This document shows, piece after piece, positions 30,391 to 39,036 of a DNA stretch of 64,000 nucleotides; position 1 is the first letter of the stretch, and every line of letters starts with the position of its first letter. The notes under the pieces are model-generated. The model worked only from the letters and a program-made list of their open reading frames with translations, did not search any database and had not been told where the DNA came from. A program made the position numbers and the translations under genes. Origin of the DNA: Corynebacterium uropygiale (GTDB taxonomy: Bacteria; Actinomycetota; Actinomycetes; Mycobacteriales; Mycobacteriaceae). Location of the stretch: assembly GCF_021568315.1 (NCBI RefSeq), contig NZ_JAKGSI010000001.1:620001-684000 (forward strand). The letters are read 5' to 3'.

Positions 30391-32289
30391 ATGGGTATTC
30401 CCAGACAACCGAACACTGATCAACACGAGCCGCAGGCTCCTACCGACAGAAAGGATCACGACGGGGGGAGCGGCGCCCAGCGACCATTTCTGGGGATCAA
30501 ATCGGATCCCTTCATTTTCCTGAGCGCCAGCATTTTCATTATCGCGTTCGTCATCCTCACGATTGTGCTGGGGGACAGGGCGCGCACCACGTTCACGACC
30601 ATCGCCCAGGGACTCCTCAAGAACCTGGGGTGGATGTACATCGGCGGCGTGAGCCTCATGTTCATCTTCCTCATCGGGATCTTCGCCTCCCGCTACGGCC
30701 GGGTGAAGCTGGGGGATGATGACGACGAGCCAGAGCACTCCCTGCCCGCCTGGTTCGCCATGCTCTTCGCGGGTGGCGTCGGCGCCGTCCTCATGTTCTG
30801 GGGTGTGGCCGAGCCCATCAACCACGTGTACAACGTGCCCCGGGCGGACGTCGAGCCCCTCTCCGAGGCCGCCATCCAGGAGGCTTTCGGCTTCACCTTC
30901 TACCACTTCTGCATCCACATGTGGGTCATCCTGGCGCTGCCGGGACTGGCCCTGGGCTACTTCATTTACAAGCGGAAGCTGCCGCCGCGCCTGTCGAGCG
31001 TCTTCGCCCCGGTGCTGGGCGGCAAGATTTACTCGACGCCCGGCAAGCTCATCGACACGCTCTCCATCATCGGTACGACGTTCGGCATCGCGGTGTCCGT
31101 CGGCCTTGGCGTGCTGCAGATCAACGCGGGCATGCACAAGCTGTGGGGCGTGCCCGAGGTGAGCTGGGTGCAGCTGCTCATCATCCTCGTCATCACGGCG
31201 GTCTCCTGCCTCTCCGTCGCGTCAGGGCTGGATAAGGGCATCAAGCTGCTGTCGAACATCAACATTGCGATGGCAGTCCTGCTCCTCATCTTCATCCTCG
31301 TGACGGGGCCGACGCTCACCCTCCTGCGCCACACCGTGGAGTCCTTCGGTATCTACGCGGACTTCCTGCCCAAGAACATGTTCTGGTCGGATTCCTTCAA
31401 CAACAACCCCGGCTGGTTGGGCAAGTGGACGGTGTTCTACTGGGCGTGGACCATCTGCTGGTCGCCCTATGTGGGCATGTTCGTCGCCCGTATCTCGCGG
31501 GGCCGCAGCGTCCGCGAGTACATCGCGGGCGTCCTCGCCCTGCCGACGCTCTTCGGCATCATCTGGTTTGCCATCTTGGGGCGCGCAGGCATTGAGATGG
31601 AGCTCAACCACCCGGGCTCGCTCACGCAGCCGGTCGTCGTCGAGGAGGACGTGCCGGCGGCACTCTTCAACCTGCTGGCGGAGTACCCGTGGACGGGCGT
31701 GGTCTCGGCGTTCTCGCTCATCGTGGTGGTGATCTTCTTCATTACCTCGATTGACTCGGCGGCGCTGGTCAACGACATGTTCGCCACCGGGGAGGAAAAC
31801 AAGTCCCCGACGTCCTACCGCGTGCTGTGGGCCGTCGTCATCGGCGCGGTGGCCGGAGCGCTGCTGCTCATCTCCCCGGATACGGGGATCGTGACGCTGC
31901 AGGAAGTGGTCATTATCGTGGCCTTCCCGTTCTTCCTCATCCAGTTCGTCATGATGTACTCGCTGGTGAAGGGCATGAGCGATGACGCGGCGGCAGGGCG
32001 GCAGATCCGCACCCGCCGCTGGGAGAAGACGGACTCCCCGGAGAAACTTGAGGAGCACGAGTCTCGCCCGGCCCCCGGCTACGACGAGGACGGCAACCCG
32101 CTGCCCACGCCGGTCCTCGAGCACGATGAGGACGGCAATATCGTCATCCCGGGCAACGTCGTCATCGGCGGTGACCTGGGCGTCAAGGGGGACATGACCG
32201 ACGACCCCGAGGAGGCCGAGGACATGGCTCGACGCTTCAAGGTCGTCGAGCAATCCCGCCCGCAGACCCGCGAGGAGTGGGACTCCTAG
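30391..32289 (+). CDS. BCCT-family compatible-solute transporter (EctP/BetP-like)
   Basis: The 632-aa carrier has a hydrophilic N-terminus (1-40), 12 transmembrane helices (about 42-525) and a hydrophilic C-terminal tail of about 105 residues. Family signatures include VGAVLMFWGVAEPINH, STPGKLIDTLSIIGTTFGIA and the substrate-box region WTVFYWAWTICWSPYVGMF. These carriers import glycine betaine, ectoine or proline with sodium under hyperosmotic stress. The position near brnQ/aecD matches EctP of C. glutamicum from memory, but substrate preference cannot be read. The acidic C-terminal tail has DEDGNPLPTP and DEDGNIVIPGN repeats and may sense osmotic state. Confidence 0.9.
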   Translation: MGIPRQPNTDQHEPQAPTDRKDHDGGSGAQRPFLGIKSDPFIFLSASIFIIAFVILTIVLGDRARTTFTTIAQGLLKNLGWMYIGGVSLMFIFLIGIFASRYGRVKLGDDDDEPEHSLPAWFAMLFAGGVGAVLMFWGVAEPINHVYNVPRADVEPLSEAAIQEAFGFTFYHFCIHMWVILALPGLALGYFIYKRKLPPRLSSVFAPVLGGKIYSTPGKLIDTLSIIGTTFGIAVSVGLGVLQINAGMHKLWGVPEVSWVQLLIILVITAVSCLSVASGLDKGIKLLSNINIAMAVLLLIFILVTGPTLTLLRHTVESFGIYADFLPKNMFWSDSFNNNPGWLGKWTVFYWAWTICWSPYVGMFVARISRGRSVREYIAGVLALPTLFGIIWFAILGRAGIEMELNHPGSLTQPVVVEEDVPAALFNLLAEYPWTGVVSAFSLIVVVIFFITSIDSAALVNDMFATGEENKSPTSYRVLWAVVIGAVAGALLLISPDTGIVTLQEVVIIVAFPFFLIQFVMMYSLVKGMSDDAAAGRQIRTRRWEKTDSPEKLEEHESRPAPGYDEDGNPLPTPVLEHDEDGNIVIPGNVVIGGDLGVKGDMTDDPEEAEDMARRFKVVEQSRPQTREEWDS

Positions 32290-33305
32290 TCCGACTCGGG
32301 TCTGCTCAACCCGCTCAACCCGCAGGCGCTCGCCACCATTTCGAGTGAGCGCATGCGGGTCTCATGGCCGGTGGCCTGGAGAGACACCATGATCTCCTGG
32401 ACGCCGGCCTTTTCTGCGAACTCCTCGCAGCCGCGGCGCAGGTCCTCCTCCGTGCCCAGCACCGAGTAGCGGAACATCTCCCGCACGTTCTCCCCGATGT
32501 GGGAGTTCATGAAGGCGTCGAGCTGCGCCTCCGAGACCGGCTGCCCGCGGCCCACCTGCGCGCGCACGCGGGCGCGGATGACCCGCTCGAGTTCCGCCTC
32601 GGATTCCTCCCGGCTGGGCGCGCCGATCATCGTGAGCCCGGCGATGGCATAGGGCTCGGGGTAGCGCTCGGAGGGGTGGTAGTTGTTCCGGTAGTAGGAG
32701 AGCGCGCCCTCCAGGTGCGTCGGCGCGAAGTGCGAGGCGAAGGCGTAGGGCAGCCCCAGTTGCGCCGCGAGGCTCGCCCCGAAGAGGGAGGATCCCAGCA
32801 CATAGAGCGGCACCTGGGTGCCCTCCCCGGGGATCGCGCGGACGCCGGGGATGGGGGCGTCGTGGGGGTCGTCGGAGAGATAGCCCTGGAGCTCACGGAC
32901 ATCCTCGGGGAAGGAATCCGCGGCATGAGGGGAACGACGCACAGCCCGGAGCGTATTCATATCCGTCCCCGGAGCCCGCCCGATGCCGAGGTCAATACGG
33001 CCCGGATACATCTCCGCGAGCATCCCGAACTGCTCGGCCACAATATAGGGGGCGTGGTTGGGGAGCATGACGCCGCCGGCGCCGAGGCGGATCCGCGAGG
33101 TTTGCGCCCCAATATGGGCGATGAGCACCGCCGGTGCGGAGGAGGAAATCCGGGGCATGTTGTGGTGCTCGGCGTACCAGATACGCGAATAGCCCAAGCG
33201 CTCGGCGGCTTGGGCTATCTCGACCGAGCGGGCAATAGAGTTTCCAATGCTCTCACCCGGGTCAACGGTGCAGAAATCAATGAGCGACAGCGGCATCCTG
33301 GTCAT
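32286..33305 (-). CDS. luciferase-like (LLM) flavin-dependent oxidoreductase, YhbW type
   Basis: The 339-aa protein is a TIM-barrel of the bacterial luciferase superfamily: YSRIWYAEHHNMP, GGVMLPNHAPY, YPGRIDLGIGRAPGTD and the phosphate-binding LYVLGSSLFGASLAAQLGLPYA. These enzymes use FMNH2 to oxidise small molecules; the substrate of the YhbW group is unknown. The ATG at 33305 lies within the end of brnQ (29-bp overlap), so the two are translationally coupled. The aecD-brnQ-yhbW order is the one I recall for C. glutamicum. Its end overlaps the BCCT gene by 4 bp on the opposite strand. Confidence 0.9.
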   Translation of the reverse strand: MTRMPLSLIDFCTVDPGESIGNSIARSVEIAQAAERLGYSRIWYAEHHNMPRISSSAPAVLIAHIGAQTSRIRLGAGGVMLPNHAPYIVAEQFGMLAEMYPGRIDLGIGRAPGTDMNTLRAVRRSPHAADSFPEDVRELQGYLSDDPHDAPIPGVRAIPGEGTQVPLYVLGSSLFGASLAAQLGLPYAFASHFAPTHLEGALSYYRNNYHPSERYPEPYAIAGLTMIGAPSREESEAELERVIRARVRAQVGRGQPVSEAQLDAFMNSHIGENVREMFRYSVLGTEEDLRRGCEEFAEKAGVQEIMVSLQATGHETRMRSLEMVASACGLSGLSRPESD

Positions 33306-34671
33306 GCTCCGAGGCTACCGCCTCATCCTGGGGATCCCGCGGATGCGCGCGGGAGAGCACGATATCGACGACGAGCATGATGACAAACACCACCGAGACC
33401 GGCAGCAGCCAGCCGAGGGATTGGGCGGTGAGTGGGGACCAGCCGATGATCGCATCCCAGAAGGAACCCCAGCCGAGGTCATTGAAGGAGGTCATGGCGG
33501 ACCACACGACGGCCAGCCACACCGGGGCGTAGATGGCGTAGCGGAAGCGCAGGGAGCCCGGCAACAGGGACTCGATGAGGCTGATGATGATGAGCGTCAC
33601 GGCCGGCGGGTAGAGGAAGCCGATGACCGGCGCCGCGATGTCCAGCACGGTCTGCAGGCCCATCGTCGCCATGGCCCAGGACATCACGGCGAAGATCACC
33701 GCCCACGCGTGGTAGCGCACGCCCGGAAGCAGGCTCTCGAAGAACTCGGAGGTCGCCGCGATGAGCCCGACGGCCGTCGTCATGCACGCGAGCAGGACGA
33801 TGAGGCCAAAGACCACCTGGCCGGGCAGGCCCATCGTGAGGCGGGCGGCGTCGGTGAGGAGGGCGGCGCCGTCGGCGTACTGGCTCGGTTGGTCGATGAT
33901 CTGGCCGATATAGCCCAGCCCCAGGTAGATCACCGCGAGGATGACACCTGCGATGAGGCCAGCGCGGATCGTCCCGTGGACGAGCTGGTGGCCCTCTTTG
34001 AGACCCCGCATCCGCAGCGAGGAAATCACGACGATGCCGAACGCCAGTGCCGCGAGGGCGTCCATGGTGAGGTAGCCCTCGACGAGGCCCACCGCCGCGG
34101 GGGCGGAGGCGAACTTCTCGCTCGGCTCGCCGGGGGTGCCGTGGAACATGCCCATCGAGCAGCAGACGAGCACGACGAGGAGCACGAGCAGCGCCGGGGT
34201 GAGGATCTTCCCCAGCTTGTCGACGAGCTTCGTCGGGTTATAGGCGAGGAAGAGGGCGATGCCAAAGAACACCGCGTTGAAGAGCGCCGAGGCGAGCGTC
34301 GAGTCCCATCCCGTGATGGGCTGGAGGGCCGTCGAGAAGCTCACCGCGCCCGTGCGCGGGAGGGCATAAAAGGCCCCGATGGAGAGGTAGGCGAGGATCG
34401 GAAAGATCAGACCAAAGACGGGGCCGGCGCGGCGGGCGAGGTCCGTCACGCTGCTGCCCGAATTGGCGATGGCGATGATCGCGAGGACAGGCAGCAGCAC
34501 CGAGGTTCCCAGGAAGCCGAGGATGGCCGGGAGGAAGCTCGTGCCGGACTGTGCGCCCAGCATAGGCGGGAAAATGAGGTTCCCCGCACCGAAGAACATA
34601 GAGAAGAGGGTGAAGGAGGTGAACAGGATGATGGCGAAACCGGCGCGGCGCGGTTGGCTCTCAGAAGTCAT
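33277..34671 (-). CDS. brnQ: branched-chain amino acid carrier
   Basis: The 464-aa protein is a 12-helix LIVCS-family sodium-coupled importer of leucine, isoleucine and valine (and methionine in C. glutamicum). The N-terminal signature FSMFFGAGNLIFPPMLG (about residues 24-40) is complete, and helix 3 ends in LSIGAFYALPRTGAVSF. The ATG at 34671 follows a purine-rich stretch. It sits 56 nt after aecD and overlaps the LLM oxidoreductase, forming a three-gene unit joining sulfur amino acid breakdown with amino acid uptake. Confidence 0.95.
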   Translation of the reverse strand: MTSESQPRRAGFAIILFTSFTLFSMFFGAGNLIFPPMLGAQSGTSFLPAILGFLGTSVLLPVLAIIAIANSGSSVTDLARRAGPVFGLIFPILAYLSIGAFYALPRTGAVSFSTALQPITGWDSTLASALFNAVFFGIALFLAYNPTKLVDKLGKILTPALLVLLVVLVCCSMGMFHGTPGEPSEKFASAPAAVGLVEGYLTMDALAALAFGIVVISSLRMRGLKEGHQLVHGTIRAGLIAGVILAVIYLGLGYIGQIIDQPSQYADGAALLTDAARLTMGLPGQVVFGLIVLLACMTTAVGLIAATSEFFESLLPGVRYHAWAVIFAVMSWAMATMGLQTVLDIAAPVIGFLYPPAVTLIIISLIESLLPGSLRFRYAIYAPVWLAVVWSAMTSFNDLGWGSFWDAIIGWSPLTAQSLGWLLPVSVVFVIMLVVDIVLSRAHPRDPQDEAVASEHDQDAAVAH

Positions 34672-34727
34672 GCGTCAGCCTTTCTAAAAATGAGATCGGT
34701 TGACACTGTACTCCCACCCTGTGAGAC

Positions 34728-35870
34728 TCACGCGCTGGGGGTCAGCGCCGCCTCCAGACGATCCACCGCCTCCTCGAGGATCTCCCGCGAGGTAGCGAAG
34801 TTGAGCCGGGCATGGCCCTCGCCCGGGAGCCCAAAGGCGAGCCCCTCATTCATGGCCACCTTCGCGTGCTCGAGGCACCAGGCCGCCGGGTTGCGCCGCG
34901 CCTCCTCGGGGAGGGAAGTCTCCCGGAAGTCGAGCCACATGAGGTACGTGGCCTCCGGGCAGCTCACCCGAAGCCCCGGGATCCGGCGGGGAAGCTCCGC
35001 GGCCAGCCAATCCCGGTTCTCCCGGAGGTAGGCCAACTGCTCCTCGCGGTGGTCCGAGCGATCGCGATAACAGGCCTCCGCAGCGAAGATGCCCAGGGTC
35101 CCCACCCCGTCCGTCACCGGGCCCGGCAGGGTGCTCCAGATCTTAAAGTCCTCCGGGTTGCTGAAGATCATCTGCGCGCACTTCAGCCCCGCGATGTTCC
35201 ACGCCTTGGAGGTGGCCATCGCCGTTATCGTCACCGCGGCGGCGGTCTCCGAGACCGAGGCCGTGGGCAGGTGCTGGCCCTCGTACACGAGCGGGGCGTG
35301 AATCTCATCCGAGATGATCCGGGCCCCGTAGCGATTTGCCAGGTTCGCCAACTCGACGAGGAACTCCCTGCTGAACGTGTACCCCAGCGGGTTATGCGGG
35401 TTGCACAGCAGGATCGAGCCCGCACCCTGCTGGAAAGCCCGCTCGATGTCCCCCAGATCCAGGCCGCCCTCCGCGGAGATCTCGATCATGTCCCGGCCCG
35501 TGGCCGTGGGCAGGGCGAGGAAGGGCGGGTAGGCCGGCGTCGGGACAATGACGGCGGAATCGGGCGTCGTGAAGTAGGTGATCGCCAGGAAGAGGGAACG
35601 CACGACGTCCGGGGTGAGAACAATGTGCTCCGGGTTGGGATGCCAGCCGAACTCCTCCGCGCAGAACTCGGCGAGGGCCTGCTCCAGGTGGTCATTCGCG
35701 GGGGAGTAGCCGAAGGACTCGGCCTCCACCCGGTCCCGAAGACACTCCATGACCGCCGGTGAAGTGGCGAAATCCGATTCCGCAATCCACAGGGGAAGCA
35801 CATCCTCCCCGTACACCGTCCACTTGCGGGTCTGCCTATTCTTCAGTTGCTCAAGAGTAGGGAAATCCAT
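34728..35870 (-). CDS. aecD: C-S beta-lyase (cystathionine beta-lyase, MalY/PatB fold)
   Basis: This PLP enzyme cleaves cystathionine to homocysteine, pyruvate and ammonia and also acts on S-aminoethylcysteine. The 380-aa protein has LWIAESDFATSPAV near the N-terminus, the PLP-contacting LCNPHNPLGYTF and SDEIHAPLVY, and the Schiff-base Lys in ATSKAWNIAGLKCAQ. The fold is aminotransferase class I of the MalY/PatB branch, not the MetC branch. The 17-nt gap to the upstream ABC exporter and 56 nt to brnQ suggest read-through from upstream as well. Confidence 0.93.
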   Translation of the reverse strand: MDFPTLEQLKNRQTRKWTVYGEDVLPLWIAESDFATSPAVMECLRDRVEAESFGYSPANDHLEQALAEFCAEEFGWHPNPEHIVLTPDVVRSLFLAITYFTTPDSAVIVPTPAYPPFLALPTATGRDMIEISAEGGLDLGDIERAFQQGAGSILLCNPHNPLGYTFSREFLVELANLANRYGARIISDEIHAPLVYEGQHLPTASVSETAAAVTITAMATSKAWNIAGLKCAQMIFSNPEDFKIWSTLPGPVTDGVGTLGIFAAEACYRDRSDHREEQLAYLRENRDWLAAELPRRIPGLRVSCPEATYLMWLDFRETSLPEEARRNPAAWCLEHAKVAMNEGLAFGLPGEGHARLNFATSREILEEAVDRLEAALTPSA

Positions 35871-35887
35871 GTCCTGGAGTGTAGTAG

Positions 35888-37756
35888 TTAGGAGGTGGCG
35901 TCCCCCTCATCGTGGCGGCCAAAGCCGAAGGCCCGCAGCCGCTGCCGGTCCGCCTCCGAGGAGCTCGCCGTCAGCTGGAGGAGCTGAGAATAAATGCCGC
36001 CCGAGGTGGCGAGTTCCGCGGGGGAGCCGATCTCATCGATCCGGCCGTGGTCGAGGGTGATGATGCGGTCGACGGAGGCGATCGTCGAGAGCCGGTGGGC
36101 GATGATGAGCGTCGTGCGGTCGGCCATGAGGTCCTCGAGGCCCGCCTGGACGGTGCGCTCGGAACGGTTGTCGAGGGCCGAGGTGGCCTCGTCGAGAACG
36201 AGGATCGGCGCATCCTTGAGCATCGCGCGCGCGACGGCGACGCGCTGCTGCTGGCCACCCGAGAGCCGGAGGCCCCGCTCGCCGATGATCGTGTCATAGC
36301 CCTGAGGGAAGGACATGATGAAGTCGTGGGCATTGGCGCGCCGGGCCACCGCCTCGATGTCCTCCTGCGTGGCGCCCGGGCGGCCATAGGCGATGTTCTC
36401 GCGCACCGTCCCGGAAAAGAGGCTCGCGTCCTGAAAAACGACGCCGATGCAGGCGCGCAGCTGCGCGGAGCTGAGCTCCTCGACCGGGCGGCCGCATACC
36501 TCGAGCGAACCATGCTGCGGGGAATAAAGCCCCAACAGCAGGTTGACCAGGGTGCTCTTCCCGCCGCCGGACTCTCCCACCAGCGCGATCTTCTCCCCGC
36601 GCCGGGCCTCAAAGCTCACCCCGCGGACCACCGGATCCTCCTCCGGGCTGTAACTGAAGGTCACGTCATCGAAGCGCACCACGGGGGCAGCCGGGGCGAG
36701 CGCCGGGGGCACCGAGTCCTCCAGGTCCGGGGCATCCGAGGCGCGGGTGGCCGCGACGAGCTGCGGATCCGCGGTGGCCTCGAGGGGCTCCGCCATGACC
36801 TCGAAGTAGTCGCGGGATCCCGCCACGGCCCGCTGGGCAGAATCGACGATCCAGCTCATCATCGCGACCGGCTGCTTCGTCATCCCCAGCAGCTGGATGA
36901 GCATGACCATGTCACCCAAGGAGAAGTGCCCCGCGGCCGTGCGATAAAATAGCAGCAGGTAGAGGCCAAAGAACACGAGGTTCGCCGCCCCGCCGCGCAC
37001 CACATCCATGGAGTGCCACCAGCGAGACTGCACCGTCGTGGTATCCACCGTGCTGCGGAAACGCTGGCTGAATGAGCCGAGCTCACGAATCTCCGCGACG
37101 AAGGACTTGGCTACCTTCACCTGACCCACGACCTCCGCGAAGCGGCCGCCCGCCAGGTCTATCTGGTGGTTCTTGTCCTTCTCCCAGACCAGCCAGCGCC
37201 GGGATGTGAGCGTCGTGACCCAAAAATAGATGGGGAAGAGGAGGAAGAGGAGCACCGCGAGCGGCCAATAGTAATAGCCCGTAATCCCCAGGATGGCCAC
37301 GAGCGTGATGACCATGGGGAAGAAGTTGTTCGAGAAGGAGCGGAGGAACTGGGTCACCTCCGTGATCGAACGGTTGAGCCGCGCGATGATCGTGCCCGTC
37401 ACCTGCGTGTCGAAGTAGCGCTGGGGGAGGGCGAGCAGCGTCGCGTAGTAGCGGGTGGAGAGGATCTGCCGCATCCGCGCGGCCATGAGATCGCCCAGCC
37501 AGCCGCCTGCGTTGCTCATGAGGGTGCGGGCCACATCCGCGGCGAGAAGGCCCAGCCCCAGGAGCAGCAGCGTGCCCATGACCGCGCCCGCCTCACGCTC
37601 ACCGCTCACCACGGAGACGATGGTGTTCGTCGCCTCGCGGACGAGGAAGGGCGACACGAGAGTGAGCAGCGCCGTCACCACGGAGCTTGCGACCACGCCC
37701 AGGTAGTACGGCCACAGCGCGGAGACGCTCCGAAGGATCCGCAGGATAGAGGACAC
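35888..37756 (-). CDS. ABC exporter with fused membrane and ATPase domains
   Basis: The 622-aa half-transporter has six transmembrane helices in residues about 10-310 and an ATPase domain at about 365-600: Walker A GESGGGKST, signature LRLSGGQQQR, Walker B ILVLDEATSALD and the switch His in IIAHRLST. It probably acts as a homodimer exporting lipids, peptides or drugs. GTG at 37756 is chosen because GAAGGAGGG lies a few nt upstream and the first helix follows directly. It lies 116 bp after maltokinase on the same strand. No partner half-transporter is present. Substrate unknown. Confidence 0.9.
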   Translation of the reverse strand: MSSILRILRSVSALWPYYLGVVASSVVTALLTLVSPFLVREATNTIVSVVSGEREAGAVMGTLLLLGLGLLAADVARTLMSNAGGWLGDLMAARMRQILSTRYYATLLALPQRYFDTQVTGTIIARLNRSITEVTQFLRSFSNNFFPMVITLVAILGITGYYYWPLAVLLFLLFPIYFWVTTLTSRRWLVWEKDKNHQIDLAGGRFAEVVGQVKVAKSFVAEIRELGSFSQRFRSTVDTTTVQSRWWHSMDVVRGGAANLVFFGLYLLLFYRTAAGHFSLGDMVMLIQLLGMTKQPVAMMSWIVDSAQRAVAGSRDYFEVMAEPLEATADPQLVAATRASDAPDLEDSVPPALAPAAPVVRFDDVTFSYSPEEDPVVRGVSFEARRGEKIALVGESGGGKSTLVNLLLGLYSPQHGSLEVCGRPVEELSSAQLRACIGVVFQDASLFSGTVRENIAYGRPGATQEDIEAVARRANAHDFIMSFPQGYDTIIGERGLRLSGGQQQRVAVARAMLKDAPILVLDEATSALDNRSERTVQAGLEDLMADRTTLIIAHRLSTIASVDRIITLDHGRIDEIGSPAELATSGGIYSQLLQLTASSSEADRQRLRAFGFGRHDEGDATS

Positions 37757-37872
37757 GAGGAAAGACCCTCCTTCAGGAGAAAGTGAGGTGAGTGTGCGCG
37801 GGGCGGGGCAGCGCGTGAGGTGGGAACAGCGCGTAAGGCCGCAGGTCGCGCCGGGCTGGGCGCGGGCCCGCG

Positions 37873-39033
37873 CTAGCCGAGAGCCTTCTCGACCGCCGCG
37901 CGCGGAATGTGCGCCCAATCGGGGCGGTTATCCACCTCGTAGGCCACCTCATAGAGCGCCTTGTCCAGGACATAGGCGGTGAGGAAGGGGTCCGCCGGGT
38001 CGGCGCCATAGCCCTCGAGCAGCGCGGAGGTGGTCTCCTCCGCCCAGGTGGACGGGGCCTCGACGCTCTGGGACGCATAGTCGATCGAGCGCACGAGCCC
38101 CGCCACGTCGCGCACTGCGGCGTCGGGCTGGCGGCGCTCGGCGAGGGGCCGGGCCGGCTCCCCCTCGAAGTCGATGAGCACGTAGCGCTCGGGAGTGCGC
38201 AGCACCTGCCCAAGGTGAAGATCACCGTGGACGCGGTGCGCCGGGGTGCTCCCTTCCAGCGAGCGATAGCGCTCCTCCACGCCGGTGGCGAAGCGCTCAA
38301 GGTAGGGCACCCGATCCGCGAGGGAGCGGAAGCGCCCCATCAGCTTCGTGGCCACCTCCTCCCCGGTGAGCGCCGGGGCGGGGAAGCCTTCTGCGAGGGC
38401 CCGGTGGACGTCGGCCGTGGCCTCGCCCAGCAGCCGCGCGTCCTCGGCGAAGGACTGCCCGGCCTCAGCCCAGCGCAGGGCGCGCTTCCAGCCATCCTCG
38501 GAGTCGGCGATGAACTCCTGGGCCACCGCCGTGACATAGGTCTGCCCCTGGAACTCGGTGTCCACCCAGCCGTAGACGGGGGCGACGTGCTCCGTCGGCC
38601 CCATCCCGGCCAGTAGCTCGACCTCCGGGTTGATCCCCGGCTCGAGCTTGCGGAAGTACTTGAGGACCACGCGGTCGCGCTGGCCGTCGGAGAAGATGAG
38701 CGAGGTGTTGGACTGCTCCCCGGAGAGCTGCCGCCCGTGGAGCCCCGCGGGGAAGGGGCGCAGCTCGTGCCAGGTGCCCCAGCCGGCGGGGGTGCCGGAG
38801 CTCAGGGCCTCGCCGAGTTCCGTGGCGCGCGCCCCCAGGACGTCCTCCTCCTTGTCGTTGAGGAGGAGCTGGTAGAGGTCGCAGCTGCCGCCGTGGTGCA
38901 CGGCCACGAGGCTCAGCTGCTCGCCCTCGGCAGTGGCCGGAGCGCTGAGGAGCACCTCCGTCTCATCGATGGCTTCGGACTTCGCGCCATAGAAGCGCGC
39001 GGTGGCGAGAGTGTGGGCGAGCGACTGAGTCAC
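37873..39033 (-). CDS. mak: maltokinase
   Basis: This kinase makes maltose-1-phosphate from maltose and ATP, feeding the GlgE alpha-glucan route. The 386-aa protein has an N-terminal cap domain typical of actinobacterial maltokinases and an eukaryotic-like kinase core with the catalytic loop HRVHGDLHLGQVL (about residues 267-279) and the metal motif LIDFEGEPARPL. It starts 3 nt after treS, the enzyme that supplies maltose from trehalose; the two act as a complex in mycobacteria. GlgE itself is not in the window. Confidence 0.93.
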   Translation of the reverse strand: MTQSLAHTLATARFYGAKSEAIDETEVLLSAPATAEGEQLSLVAVHHGGSCDLYQLLLNDKEEDVLGARATELGEALSSGTPAGWGTWHELRPFPAGLHGRQLSGEQSNTSLIFSDGQRDRVVLKYFRKLEPGINPEVELLAGMGPTEHVAPVYGWVDTEFQGQTYVTAVAQEFIADSEDGWKRALRWAEAGQSFAEDARLLGEATADVHRALAEGFPAPALTGEEVATKLMGRFRSLADRVPYLERFATGVEERYRSLEGSTPAHRVHGDLHLGQVLRTPERYVLIDFEGEPARPLAERRQPDAAVRDVAGLVRSIDYASQSVEAPSTWAEETTSALLEGYGADPADPFLTAYVLDKALYEVAYEVDNRPDWAHIPRAAVEKALG

Positions 39034-39036
39034 GGT

